64,000 nucleotides of DNA. Origin: Streptomyces physcomitrii. Its GTDB lineage: Bacteria > Actinomycetota > Actinomycetes > Streptomycetales > Streptomycetaceae. The stretch is from NCBI RefSeq assembly GCF_012273655.1, contig NZ_JAAWWP010000007.1, positions 124,001 through 188,000 on the forward strand, written 5' to 3'. The notes beneath the pieces were generated by a model, which saw nothing but the letters and a program-made list of their open reading frames with translations, did not search any database and had not been told where the DNA came from. A program made the position numbers and the translations under genes. Below, in pieces: positions 36,324 to 44,730 of this stretch; the first letter of the stretch is position 1; every line of letters begins with the position of its first letter.

Positions 36324-36872
36324 TCAGGGGGAGGCCGGGAACCGCAGGTAGGAAGGGGGTACGGCGGCTGTGAGCCAGACGCCGTTGGCGCTGCGGCGGA
36401 ACTCGTGGCCGGCCGCGTGCATGGCCGGGGCGTCGACCGTGAGGATCACGGGCCGTCCTCTGCGGGCGCCGACCCGGGTGGCCGTCTCCCGGTCGGGCGA
36501 GAGGTGGACATCGTGCCGGTCCATCGGCCGCAGGCCCTCGGCGCGGATCGCGGGCAGATGGCGGTCCACCGTGCCGTGGTAGAGCGGGCCGGGCGGGACG
36601 CTCGGGGAAAGGCCCAGGTCAACAGGGATGGAGTGGCCCTGGCTTGCCCGGATCCGGGTGCCGTCGACGGCGAAGCGCTGCTTGTCGTTGGCCGCGACCA
36701 CCTGGTCGAGTTCCGCCCGGCTGAGGCGGAAGCCGTGTGCGGCCGCGGCCGCGAGCAGGGCGTCGATCTCGACCCAGCCCGCCTCGTCCGGCACCAGGCC
36801 GATGCGCTCGGGCTGATGGCGCAGGTGGAGCGAGAGGTACTTGGACACCGTGACGGTGCGTCGTTCGTTCAT
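36324..36872 (-). CDS. kptA: RNA 2'-phosphotransferase Tpt1/KptA
   Basis: The 182-residue protein matches KptA/Tpt1: VSKYLSLHLRHQPERIGL (9-26), IRASQGHSIPVDLGL, GPLYHGTVDRHLPAIRAEGL and DVHLSPDRETATRVGARRG. The conserved Arg-His-Arg-Arg catalytic set appears to be present. In fungi and plants the enzyme removes the 2'-phosphate left by tRNA splicing using NAD+; in bacteria the natural substrate is unknown. The ATG at 36872 has no strong Shine-Dalgarno sequence. The 510-bp upstream region holds DnaA boxes and repeats. Confidence 0.95.
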   Translation of the reverse strand: MNERRTVTVSKYLSLHLRHQPERIGLVPDEAGWVEIDALLAAAAAHGFRLSRAELDQVVAANDKQRFAVDGTRIRASQGHSIPVDLGLSPSVPPGPLYHGTVDRHLPAIRAEGLRPMDRHDVHLSPDRETATRVGARRGRPVILTVDAPAMHAAGHEFRRSANGVWLTAAVPPSYLRFPASP

Positions 36873-36931
36873 GTCCGTTGAGAGTGCAGGCTTGTCCGGA
36901 TCCTGTCCACGCGATTTTGCGTGCGGATGTT

Positions 36932-36985
36932 TGATCCACAGTGCACATGAGTTATCCACAGGCTGAGGGCCATTTCTGTGGACAA
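36932..36985. promoter_or_regulatory. DnaA-box cluster upstream of kptA
   Basis: TTATCCACA at 36952-36960 and TTGTCCACA (complement) at 36977-36985 are perfect matches to DnaA boxes; TGATCCACA at 36932-36940 is one mismatch away. The boxes lie in the non-coding gap between kptA and the ABC genes. Confidence 0.7.
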
Positions 36986-37032
36986 CTCCCTTGCGGGGCA
37001 CGGTCTTTGGCCATGGCTCGGCCCGGGGCCCG

Positions 37033-37124
37033 AAGGCAAGTCGAGGAAGGCAGAAGGCAAGTCGAGGAAGGCAGAAGGAAGTCAGCTGAAGGAAAGTCAG
37101 CCGAAGAAGGGCCGAAGGAGGGTT
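37033..37124. repeat. Two perfect 21-bp repeats then degenerate units
   Basis: AAGGCAAGTCGAGGAAGGCAG occurs twice head to tail (37033-37053, 37054-37074), followed by shorter AAGGAARGTCAGCYG-like units to 37124. No gene is convincing here. Confidence 0.7.
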
Positions 37125-37257
37125 GACGCTACCCCCGCCCCGGAAACGGGTCCAGCCGTACGACAGAACCCGCCCCCCCCCGGGCCGCCGGGAACCCGTC
37201 CCCCCACCCGCTCGTTGTCCCCGACAGCGCCCCACCCCCGAACCACCACCCCGGAAG

Positions 37258-37299
37258 CTTCTCCCCCTCTTCCCCCTCCCTCCTTCCCCCTCTTCCCCT
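37258..37299. repeat. 42-nt pure pyrimidine tract
   Basis: An uninterrupted C/T run with two copies of CCCCCTCTTCCCC lies 84 bp upstream of the ABC ATPase start. Such tracts can form triplex DNA or act as promoter elements; no function is shown. Confidence 0.8.
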
Positions 37300-37382
37300 A
37301 CGGGCCCGTAGTCCCGCAGACGTACGAGCCAACGCTCCTCTGGTCTGACGCCGTGGTGCCCCGGCACCCCTACGGTCGAGGG

Positions 37383-38405
37383 GTGACTGTGATCCTGACC
37401 GAAAGCCTGAGCAAGCGGTTCCCGCGGGTGACCGCCCTCGACCGGCTCAGCATGGAGATCGGGCCCGGTGTGACCGGGCTCGTCGGGGCGAACGGCGCGG
37501 GCAAGTCGACGCTGATCAAGATCCTGCTCGGCCTGTCCCCCGCCACCGAGGGCCGCGCCGCCGTGCTCGGCCTCGACGTCGCCACCGAGGGCGGCGCCAT
37601 CCGCGAGCGCGTCGGCTACATGCCCGAGCACGACTGCCTGCCGCCCGATGTCTCCGCCACCGAGTTCGTCGTGCACATGGCGCGGATGTCGGGCCTGCCG
37701 CCCGCCGCCGCCCGCGAGCGCACCGCCGACACGCTGCGCCATGTCGGCCTGTACGAGGAGCGCTACCGTCCGATGGGCGGCTACTCGACGGGCATGAAGC
37801 AGCGGGTCAAACTGGCGCAGGCGCTGGTGCACGACCCGGAGCTGGTCTTCCTCGACGAGCCGACCAACGGCCTCGACCCGGTCGGCCGGGACGACATGCT
37901 CGGCCTGATCCGCCGGGTGCACACCGACTTCGGCATCTCGGTCCTGGTCACCTCCCACCTCCTCGGCGAGCTGGAGCGCACCTGCGACCACGTCGTCGTC
38001 ATCGACGGCGGCGCCCTGCTGCGGTCCAGCTCCACCACCGACTTCACGCAGACCACCACCACCCTCGCGGTCGAGGTGACCGACACCGACGCCCACCCGG
38101 ACGGCACCGGCGCGCTCCGCGAGGCGCTGGCCGCCAGGGGCATCACCGCCGAGACCGGCGACGGACTGCCCGGCGCCGGACATGTGCTGCTCTTCACCGC
38201 CGAGGGCGAGGAGACCTACGACCTGGTCCGCGACCTGGTCACCGACCTCGGCCTCGGCCTGGTCCGGATGGAACAGCGCAGGCACCACATCGCCGAGGTG
38301 TTCCGCGCGGAGGGCACCGCCGAGACCGCGGCCCCGGCCGCCGCCGACGCCGTACGACCCGGGCCCGGAACCGGACCCAAGGAGGTGGCCGGCCATGGCG
38401 GCTGA
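37383..38405 (+). CDS. ABC transporter ATP-binding protein
   Basis: The 340-residue ATPase has Walker A GANGAGKST (35-43), Q-loop region GYMPEHDCLPPDV, signature GGYSTGMKQRVKLAQAL, Walker B LVFLDEPTNGLDP and the switch His in VTSHLLGELE. It belongs to the ABC-2 export class, with an extra C-terminal regulatory stretch. The GTG at 37383 (VTVILTESL) is taken as start. It overlaps the permease gene by 11 bp, so the pair is coupled. Confidence 0.95.
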   Translation: MTVILTESLSKRFPRVTALDRLSMEIGPGVTGLVGANGAGKSTLIKILLGLSPATEGRAAVLGLDVATEGGAIRERVGYMPEHDCLPPDVSATEFVVHMARMSGLPPAAARERTADTLRHVGLYEERYRPMGGYSTGMKQRVKLAQALVHDPELVFLDEPTNGLDPVGRDDMLGLIRRVHTDFGISVLVTSHLLGELERTCDHVVVIDGGALLRSSSTTDFTQTTTTLAVEVTDTDAHPDGTGALREALAARGITAETGDGLPGAGHVLLFTAEGEETYDLVRDLVTDLGLGLVRMEQRRHHIAEVFRAEGTAETAAPAAADAVRPGPGTGPKEVAGHGG

Positions 38406-39351
38406 GCAGACCGGACAGAGCGGACCGGGCGGACCGGGCGGCGCCCTGCGCACCGCGCCCGCCCAGGGACCCCGCGGCGAGCAGTCCCGTATCCACAACA
38501 TCGGCTACCGGCACTACGACGGCCCGCGCCTGGGCCGCGCCTACGCCCGCCGTTCGCTGTTCGTGCAGTCGCTGCGCGGCGCCTACGGACTCGGCCGCTC
38601 GGCGCGCTCCAAGGTGCTGCCGATGCTGCTCTTCGGCGTGATGGTGCTGCCCGCCGCGATCATCGTCGCGGTGGCGGTGACCACCGACATGAACAAGCTC
38701 CCGGTGGACTACCGGCGTTACGCGATCGTCCTGCAGGCGGTGATCGCCCTCTTCCTCGCCTCCCAGGCGCCGCAGGCGGTCTCCCTCGACCTGCGCTTCA
38801 AGACGGTGCCGCTCTACTTCTCGCGGCCCATCGAGCACCGCGACTACGTCGGCGCCAAGTACGCCGCGCTCGCCTCGGCCCTCTTCCTGCTCACCGCGCT
38901 GCCGGTGACGGTGCTCTATGTGGGCGCGCTCCTCGGCAAGCTCGACTTCGCCGACCAGACCAAGGGGTTTCTGCTGGGACTCGTCTCCGTCGCCCTGCTC
39001 TCGCTGCTCTTCGCCGGGATCGGGCTCGTCGTCTCGGCCGCCACCCCGCGCCGCGGCTTCGGTGTCGCCGCCGTGATCGCGCTGCTGACCATCCCCTTCG
39101 GCGCGGTCAGCACGGTGCAGGCCATCGCCCACGAGTCCGGCAACGCGGACGCGGTGCCCTGGCTCGGCCTGTTCTCGCCGATCACCCTCATCGACGGACT
39201 GCAGAGCGCCTTCCTCGGCGCCCCGTCCGCCTTCCCGGGGGCCGCGGAGCCCTCGGCCGCGGGCGGCGCGGTCTACCTGCTCGTCGTCCTCGGCGTGATC
39301 GCGGGCTGCTACGGCATCCTGGTCCGCCGCTACCGAAAGGCGGGGCTGTGA
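38395..39351 (+). CDS. ABC-2 type transporter permease
   Basis: The 318-residue permease has a soluble Gly/Pro N-terminus and six hydrophobic helices (VLPMLLFGVMVLPAAIIVAV, YAIVLQAVIALFLASQA, ASALFLLTALPVTVLYVG, FLLGLVSVALLSLLFAGIGL, then two more). The start ATG at 38395 follows AAGGAGGTGGCC and overlaps the ATPase by 11 bp. The substrate is unknown. A 165-bp inverted-repeat element separates it from the next ATPase. Confidence 0.93.
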   Translation: MAAEQTGQSGPGGPGGALRTAPAQGPRGEQSRIHNIGYRHYDGPRLGRAYARRSLFVQSLRGAYGLGRSARSKVLPMLLFGVMVLPAAIIVAVAVTTDMNKLPVDYRRYAIVLQAVIALFLASQAPQAVSLDLRFKTVPLYFSRPIEHRDYVGAKYAALASALFLLTALPVTVLYVGALLGKLDFADQTKGFLLGLVSVALLSLLFAGIGLVVSAATPRRGFGVAAVIALLTIPFGAVSTVQAIAHESGNADAVPWLGLFSPITLIDGLQSAFLGAPSAFPGAAEPSAAGGAVYLLVVLGVIAGCYGILVRRYRKAGL

Positions 39352-39392
39352 ACCCTCTGCCCGTCTCCCGCAGCCGCGCCGCCGGCACCTCC

Positions 39393-39557
39393 AGGGGGTG
39401 TCTTCAGAGTCCCGCACGGCGCCCACGGCGCCCGGCACGCACTCTCGCCGCACCGGACGAAGGCCCAAGTAGCTCCGCTACGAGAACCTTCGCCCGGCAC
39501 ACCGAGCGCACGCACCGAACACCGCGGACACCACACAGGACTCTGAAGACACCCCCT
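39393..39557. mobile_element. MITE-like element with 20-bp perfect terminal inverted repeats
   Basis: AGGGGGTGTCTTCAGAGTCC at 39393-39412 and its exact complement at 39538-39557 bound a 165-bp segment with no credible ORF. An internal hairpin (GTAGC-TCC-GCTAC inside CGAAGG/CCTTCG) lies near the middle. The right end abuts AGGAGG, the ribosome-binding site of the next ABC gene. A clear target duplication was not identified, though CTAG at the right end versus CCAG at the left may be a decayed one. Confidence 0.75.
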
Positions 39558-39571
39558 AGGAGGCCGCGTCC

Positions 39572-40483
39572 ATGACGACGCTCACCATCGACCACGTCTC
39601 CCGCTGGTTCGGCAACGTCGTCGCCGTCAACGACATCACCATGACCGTCGGCCCCGGGGTGACCGGGCTGCTCGGTCCCAACGGCGCGGGCAAGTCCACC
39701 CTGATCAACATGATGGGCGGCTTCCTCGCCCCCTCCACCGGCTCGGTCACCCTCGACGGCGACCGGATCTGGCGCAACGAGCAGGTCTACCGCCGGCTCG
39801 GCATCGTCCCCGAGCGCGAGGGCATGTACGACTTCCTCACCGGCCGCGAGTTCGTGGTCGCCAACGCCGAACTCCACGGTCTCGGCGAGCGGGAGGCCCG
39901 GCACGCCCTGGCCACGGTCCAGATGGAGTACGCGCAGGACCGCAAGATCTCCACGTACTCCAAGGGCATGCGGCAGCGCGTGAAAATGGCCTCCGCACTG
40001 GTGCACGAGCCCTCGGTGCTGCTGCTCGACGAGCCCTTCAACGGCATGGACCCGCGCCAGCGGATGCAACTCATGGACCTGCTGCGGACGATGGGCGACG
40101 AGGGCCGCACGGTGCTCTTCTCCTCGCACATCCTCGAAGAGGTCGAGCAGCTCGCCTCGCACATCGAGGTCATCGTGGCCGGACGGCACGCCGCCAGCGG
40201 CGACTTCCGCCGGATCCGGCGCCTGATGACCGACCGCCCGCACCGCTATCTGGTCCGCTCCAGCGACGACCGGGCGCTCGCCGCCGCGCTGATCGCCGAC
40301 CCGTCCACGGCCGGGATCGAGGTCGACCTCACCGAGGGCGCGCTGCGCATCCAGGCCGTCGACTTCGGCCGGTTCACCGAACTGCTGCCCAAGGTGGCCC
40401 GGGAGCGGAACATCCGCCTGCTCACCGTCTCGCCCTCGGACGAGTCCCTAGAGTCCGTGTTCTCGTACCTGGTCGCGGCGTAG
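39572..40483 (+). CDS. ABC transporter ATP-binding protein (second pair)
   Basis: The 303-residue ATPase has Walker A GPNGAGKST, signature STYSKGMRQRVKMASAL, Walker B VLLLDEPFNGMDP and switch region LFSSHILEEVEQ. It is a paralogue of the ATPase at 37383, with a different C-terminal regulatory part (LLTVSPSDESLESVFSYLV). The ATG at 39572 follows AGGAGG, which directly follows the MITE-like element. It is 9 bp upstream of its permease. Confidence 0.95.
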   Translation: MTTLTIDHVSRWFGNVVAVNDITMTVGPGVTGLLGPNGAGKSTLINMMGGFLAPSTGSVTLDGDRIWRNEQVYRRLGIVPEREGMYDFLTGREFVVANAELHGLGEREARHALATVQMEYAQDRKISTYSKGMRQRVKMASALVHEPSVLLLDEPFNGMDPRQRMQLMDLLRTMGDEGRTVLFSSHILEEVEQLASHIEVIVAGRHAASGDFRRIRRLMTDRPHRYLVRSSDDRALAAALIADPSTAGIEVDLTEGALRIQAVDFGRFTELLPKVARERNIRLLTVSPSDESLESVFSYLVAA

Positions 40484-40492
40484 GAGGCCCTG

Positions 40493-41212
40493 ATGTACGA
40501 CCCCACTGTCGCCCGGCTCACCTACCGGGCCCTGCTCGGCCGCCGCCGCGCGCTGATCCTCTTCGCGCTGCCCGCCCTGCTGCTGCTGATCGCGGCCGCC
40601 GTCCGCGGCTTCAACGGACCGGACGACGCGGTGGCCTCCGACGTCCTCGGCGGCTTCGCGCTCGCCACGATGGTGCCGCTGATCGGTGTCTTCGCCGGGA
40701 CCGGCGCGATCGGTCCGGAGATCGACGACGGCTCGGTGGTCTATCTGCTCGCCAAGCCGGTCAAGCGGCCCACGATCATCTTCACCAAGCTGATCGTCGC
40801 CATCGCGGTGACCATGGTCTTCTCCGCGGTCCCGACGCTGCTCGCCGGGCTCATCCTGAACGGCAACGGCCAGCAGGTCGCCGTCGCCTACACGGTCGCC
40901 GCGCTGGTCGCCTCCATCGCCTACGCCGCGATCTTCCTGCTGCTCGGCACCGTCACCCGGCACGCGGTCGTCTTCGGCCTGGTCTACGCCCTGGTCTGGG
41001 AGGCGGTCTTCGGCTCGCTGGTCTCCGGGGCGCGCACCCTCAGTGTCCAGCAGTGGGCGCTCGCGGTCGGCGGCCGCACCGCCGAGGGCGATCTGGTCAC
41101 CTCCGAGGTCGGCCTGCCGCTGGCCACGGTGCTGCTCCTCGCGGTCACCGTCCTCGCCACCTGGTACGCGGGCCGGCGGCTGCGCTCGCTCACGCTCGCC
41201 GGGGAGGAGTGA
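40493..41212 (+). CDS. ABC-2 type permease (second pair)
   Basis: The 239-residue protein has six hydrophobic helices (RALILFALPALLLLIAAAV, FALATMVPLIGVFAGTGAI, FTKLIVAIAVTMVFSAVPTL and three more), with the EIDDGSVVYLLAKPVKR cytoplasmic loop typical of ABC-2 permeases. It forms an exporter with the preceding ATPase; the four ABC genes are probably one ancestral operon. A 10-bp-stem inverted repeat (41242-41251/41284-41293) downstream could terminate transcription. Confidence 0.93.
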   Translation: MYDPTVARLTYRALLGRRRALILFALPALLLLIAAAVRGFNGPDDAVASDVLGGFALATMVPLIGVFAGTGAIGPEIDDGSVVYLLAKPVKRPTIIFTKLIVAIAVTMVFSAVPTLLAGLILNGNGQQVAVAYTVAALVASIAYAAIFLLLGTVTRHAVVFGLVYALVWEAVFGSLVSGARTLSVQQWALAVGGRTAEGDLVTSEVGLPLATVLLLAVTVLATWYAGRRLRSLTLAGEE

Positions 41213-41241
41213 GGCGCCCACCTCCGGGAAATTCGGTGGCA

Positions 41242-41293
41242 CGCCGGGTGGTGTCCGCGGCACAGTGAGTGCTGACAGCGGCGCCACCCGGCG
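41242..41293 (+). terminator. Candidate terminator after the ABC operon
   Basis: CGCCGGGTGG and CCACCCGGCG form a 10-bp perfect stem with a 32-nt loop, starting 29 bp after the permease stop. Confidence 0.5.
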
Positions 41294-41628
41294 CCCTCAT
41301 GTTCCGGGAGAGGAGCGCGACGATGCGAAACGGCAAGGCGTCGGCTCCCCGCGGGGCAGCCGACGACGGCAGGTAGCCGAGCGGCCCTCAACCGCTCGCG
41401 GCCGCGCTCGTCCCGCGGCCCCTTCCGTCCCTACGGGGAGCTGCCCGGGGCGGCCGCTTCGAGCGCGCGTTCACGCGCGAGGCCGCCCACCCGGAGGATT
41501 GGCCGAGTGGCAAGGCAACCGGCCCGTACGTCTGCCGCGCACCCGCGGCGGTACGGGACGGGATCGGACGCGGGCGGTCTCCGCACCGCCCGCCCCGCGC
41601 GCGTTCGACCCGCGCATCCTCCACCGAC

Positions 41629-41772
41629 GACCGGACCACCGACACGATCACCGACCGGACCATCGACAACGACCGGATCACCGACAACCACCGGACCATC
41701 GACAACGACCGGACCATCGACAACGACCGGATCGCCGACAACGACCGGGCCACGGACAGCGACCGGACCGCC
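41629..41772. repeat. 18-bp tandem repeats (GACCGGAYCAYCGACAAC)
   Basis: About seven units of GACCGGACCATCGACAAC-like sequence follow one another, with a few substitutions. All three + frames give repetitive peptides, and no start with a ribosome-binding site is convincing. The 700-bp gap 41213-41915 contains no other clear gene; a 17-codon ORF at 41323-41376 has a good ribosome-binding site but nothing else to support it. Confidence 0.75.
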
Positions 41773-41830
41773 GCCGATGCCTGAGCCGTACGGGACGCCC
41801 TCCGCCTCCGCCGAGCCCGGACCCGCCGGC

Positions 41831-41933
41831 CCGCCGGATCCGCTCAGCCCGCCGGATCCGCTCAGCCCGCCGGATCCGCTCAGCTCGCCGGATCCGCTCA
41901 GCCCGCCGGACCCGCTCAGCCCACCGGGTCCGG
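41831..41933. repeat. 18-bp tandem repeats overlapping the HAD gene stop
   Basis: CCGCCGGATCCGCTCAGC recurs five times (41831-41920) plus a partial sixth copy. The fifth copy contains the HAD-gene stop codon (41916-41918), so each copy repeats the same stop. Confidence 0.85.
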
Positions 41934-42758
41934 TTCCCCGGCCGCCGCGAGCAGGCGCTCCAGGACCACGGCGACCCCGTCCTCCTCGTTGGAGGCGGTC
42001 ACCTCGTCGGCGGCGGCGCGTACCTCGGGGTGCGCGTCCGCCATCGCCACCGCGTGCCCGGCCCAGCGGAACATCGGCAGATCGTTGGGCATGTCCCCGA
42101 AGGCGATCGCCTCCGCGCCGCCGAGGCCGAGGCGGCGGGCGGCCAGCCGCAGACCGGTGGCCTTGTTCAGGCCGAGCGGCAGCAGCGAGACGATGTGCGC
42201 TCCTGCCATGGTCACGTCGACCAGGTCACCGGCCACCTTCCGCGCCACGGCGGTGAGTTCGTCGTCGCCGAGCTCCGGATGCTGGAGGTAGACCTTGCCG
42301 AGCGGGGCGGTGAAGAGGTCCTCGGGGCGGTCCACCCAGGTGGCGCGCAGCCCTTCCAGGGTGCGGTAGCCGGGGCCGATCAGCACCTCGCCGTCCACGC
42401 CGTCCCGGCAGACCGCGAGGGCCAGCGGTCCGGTCTCCGCCTCGATCCGGGTGAGCGCGAGCGCGGCGAGCTGCCGGTCCAGGGTGACCGAACTCAGCAG
42501 CCGGTCGGCGCCCGCGTCGTAGAGCTGCCCGCCCTGGAGGCAGACCGCGAGGCCCTGGTAGCCGAGGCTCTGCAGGACGGGCTTGGTCCAGGTGATCGCC
42601 CGCCCGGTGACGACGAGATGGGCGGCCCCGGCCGCGGTGACCCGGCTCAGCGCCTCGCGGGTGCGCGCGGAGACGGTGCCGTCGCCGCGCAGCAGGGTGC
42701 CGTCGAGGTCGGTGGCGACCAGGCGGTACGGGAATCCGGGCGCGCCGGCGGTGGTCAC
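41916..42758 (-). CDS. Cof-type HAD-superfamily phosphatase (second)
   Basis: The 280-residue protein has motif I LVATDLDGTLLRGDGT, motif II HLVVTGRAITWTKPVL, the lysine region LGLNKATGLRLAARRLGL and motif IV AIAFGDMPNDLPMFRW with the terminal DEVTASNEEDGVAVVLERLL. It is a paralogue of the 34144-35013 protein. The start is GTG at 42758. It lies 7 bp after serS on the same strand and is probably co-transcribed. Confidence 0.9.
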   Translation of the reverse strand: MTTAGAPGFPYRLVATDLDGTLLRGDGTVSARTREALSRVTAAGAAHLVVTGRAITWTKPVLQSLGYQGLAVCLQGGQLYDAGADRLLSSVTLDRQLAALALTRIEAETGPLALAVCRDGVDGEVLIGPGYRTLEGLRATWVDRPEDLFTAPLGKVYLQHPELGDDELTAVARKVAGDLVDVTMAGAHIVSLLPLGLNKATGLRLAARRLGLGGAEAIAFGDMPNDLPMFRWAGHAVAMADAHPEVRAAADEVTASNEEDGVAVVLERLLAAAGEPDPVG

Positions 42759-42765
42759 GGGGCGC

Positions 42766-44037
42766 TCAGCTCGGGCTGAGGACGCTGCGTCCGCCGAGGT
42801 AGGGGCGCAGCACCTCGGGTACGTGCACCGAACCGTCGGCCTGCTGGTGGTTCTCCAGGAGCGCGACGATGGTGCGCGGCACCGCGCACAGGGTGCCGTT
42901 GAGCGTGGCGAGCGGGCGGACCTTGCCGCTCTCCCGCATCCGGATCGACAGGCGGCGGGCCTGGAACTCCAGGCAGTTGGAGGCCGAGGTCAGCTCGCGG
43001 TACTTGCCCTGGGTCGGGATCCACGCCTCGCAGTCGAACTTGCGCGAGGCCGAGGCGCCGAGGTCGCCGGTGGCCACGTCGATCACCTGGAAGGGCAGCT
43101 CCAGGGAGGACAGCCACTGCTTCTCCCAGGCGAGCAGCCGGTCCAGCTCGGCCTCCGCCTCCGCCGGGTCGACGTAGGAGAACATCTCCACCTTGTCGAA
43201 CTGGTGCACCCGGAAGATGCCCCGGGTGTCCTTGCCGTAGGTGCCGGCCTCGCGCCGGAAGCAGGGCGAGAAACCGGCGTACCGCAGCGGCAGCTTCCCG
43301 GCGTCGATGATCTCGTCCATGTGGTACGCGGCGAGCGGGACCTCGGAGGTGCCGACCAGGTAGTAGTCGTCCTTCTCCAGGTGGTAGACGTTCTCGGCGG
43401 CCTGGCCGAGGAAGCCGGTGCCCTCCATGGCGTGCGGGCGCACCAGGGCCGGGGTGAGCATCGGGATGAGGCCGGCCTCGGTGGCCTGGGCGATCGCGGC
43501 GTTGACCAGGGCGAGTTCGAGCAGGGCGCCGATGCCGGTGAGGTAGTAGAAGCGCGAGCCGGAGACCTTGGCGGCGCGCTCCACGTCGATGGCGCCGAGC
43601 GACTGGCCGAGCTCCAGGTGGTCCTTGGGCGCGAAGCCCTCGGCGCCGAAGTCGCGCGGGGTGCCGACGGTCTCCAGGACGAGGAAGTCCTCCTCGCCGC
43701 CCACCGGGACGTCCGGGTGGACGATGTTGCCCAGCTGGAGGAGGAGGGACTTGGCCTCCTGGTCGGCCTCGTCCTGCTCGGCGCCCGCGGCCTTGACCGC
43801 GGCGGCCAGCTCGCCCGCCTTCTTCAGGAGCTCCTGCTTCTCCTCGCCGGAGGCCTTGGGGATGAGCTTGCCGAGCGACTTCTGCTCGGAGCGCAGTTCG
43901 TCGAAGCGGACGCCGGACGCCCTGCGCCGCTCGTCGGCACTGAGGAGGGAGTCGACGAGGGCGACGTCCTCTCCACGGGCGCGCTGGGAGGCGCGCACAC
44001 GGTCGGGGTCCTCACGAAGCAGGCGAAGGTCAATCAC
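42766..44037 (-). CDS. serS: Seryl-tRNA synthetase
   Basis: The 423-residue class II synthetase starts [20 protein letters not shown] (tRNA-binding coiled coil, residues about 30-110) and has [20 protein letters not shown], the motif 2 region [23 protein letters not shown] split by turns, and motif 3 [15 protein letters not shown] near the C-terminus with [18 protein letters not shown]. It attaches serine to tRNA-Ser. Start is GTG at 44037. No T-box leader is visible upstream. Confidence 0.97.
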   Translation of the reverse strand: MIDLRLLREDPDRVRASQRARGEDVALVDSLLSADERRRASGVRFDELRSEQKSLGKLIPKASGEEKQELLKKAGELAAAVKAAGAEQDEADQEAKSLLLQLGNIVHPDVPVGGEEDFLVLETVGTPRDFGAEGFAPKDHLELGQSLGAIDVERAAKVSGSRFYYLTGIGALLELALVNAAIAQATEAGLIPMLTPALVRPHAMEGTGFLGQAAENVYHLEKDDYYLVGTSEVPLAAYHMDEIIDAGKLPLRYAGFSPCFRREAGTYGKDTRGIFRVHQFDKVEMFSYVDPAEAEAELDRLLAWEKQWLSSLELPFQVIDVATGDLGASASRKFDCEAWIPTQGKYRELTSASNCLEFQARRLSIRMRESGKVRPLATLNGTLCAVPRTIVALLENHQQADGSVHVPEVLRPYLGGRSVLSPS

Positions 44038-44314
44038 GCGGTCAGGCTACCGGTGCGGGGGCGGGCTCTTCGACCTGAAATACGATCACGGGCGGTAGGT
44101 CGGAAATGCCGGAATTAGGAGTTTGTCCGGCTCCGGCCCGGCGCCCCCTCGCCGTTCCTTGATCGATGGGTGAAATGCCGGAATTCGCGCTCGTCAAGGA
44201 GAAGCCCGCAATTCCCCGGGAGGGGAGGGTCGCCGTATTCGCCTTGACTTCGGCCGGGCGTCCGGCCGGGTGGCGGGGGATTCGGGGCCGTTGCGGGCCC
44301 CGGTTGTCCTTCGG

Positions 44315-44378
44315 TTGTCCACAGGAATCAGCGAGTCCGGTTGGTTATCCACAGGGTGTGGGGAAGATCTGTGGACAG
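44315..44378. promoter_or_regulatory. DnaA-box cluster A
   Basis: TTGTCCACA (44315-44323) and TTATCCACA (44345-44353) are perfect boxes on the + strand; CTGTCCACA on the - strand (44370-44378) differs by one base. Confidence 0.75.
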
Positions 44379-44581
44379 TCGTTCGTGATCTTTTGCAAAC
44401 CGGCATGCCGGGGCGAGGATTGCCGATCCGTGCCAGAACGACCACTGCTTTCGAGGGAAATTCCCGTGCTCCGCGGAGTCGGGCGAGGGGAATGCGTGGA
44501 CGAGGGGTGAGGTGGGCGCCTCTGGGCGTTCTGCGGGCTTTCCGGAGCGATTTGTCGACCGCCCCGCTCGTTCTTGTCGAC

Positions 44582-44627
44582 TTGTCCCCAGGTCGAGCCG
44601 GAAGCCTGTGGATAACTCTGTGGATGA
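44582..44627. promoter_or_regulatory. DnaA-box cluster B
   Basis: A perfect TTATCCACA on the - strand (44607-44615) is flanked by TTGTCCCCA (44582-44590) and by a - strand TCATCCACA (44619-44627), each one base from a DnaA box. Confidence 0.65.
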
Positions 44628-44730
44628 TGTAGATCTGCAGGTAGGACTAGCCGAAAGGCCGCCCGGTCCGGTGGCTGCCATGTACCCGGGGCGTCCTGTT
44701 CCCCGGCTGCCCGGTTCCGCGGCGCCTCTT

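Larger units (their letters stand above)
44038..44730. other. Non-coding gap serS-pheA with DnaA boxes
   Basis: This 693-bp region lies between the serS start and the pheA stop. Several open frames exist in it but none has a ribosome-binding site together with a plausible product. It is less GC-rich than its surroundings and contains at least six DnaA-box-like nonamers. Confidence 0.65.

Noticed and set aside
36978..37382. N-terminal extension of the ABC ATPase starting at a distant ATG
   Set aside because: It would translate DnaA boxes, 21-bp repeats and the pyrimidine tract; the GTG at 37383 begins the conserved ATPase domain.
41323..41376. 17-codon ORF with GAGAGGAG ribosome-binding site
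   Set aside because: Too short, with no similarity or context; kept only as a note in the repeat region.
41491..41590. tRNA-like start GGAGGATTGGCCGAGTGGC followed by a D-arm-like segment
   Set aside because: No anticodon stem can be formed and there is no T-arm GTTCGA sequence; it is a chance resemblance.
41507..42256. Open frame encoding TTTGPS and PPDPLS repeats
   Set aside because: It overlaps the HAD gene on the other strand, is driven by DNA repeats and has no good ribosome-binding site.
44166..44510. Open frame between serS and pheA
   Set aside because: No ribosome-binding site, atypical composition, and it overlaps the DnaA boxes; likely non-coding.
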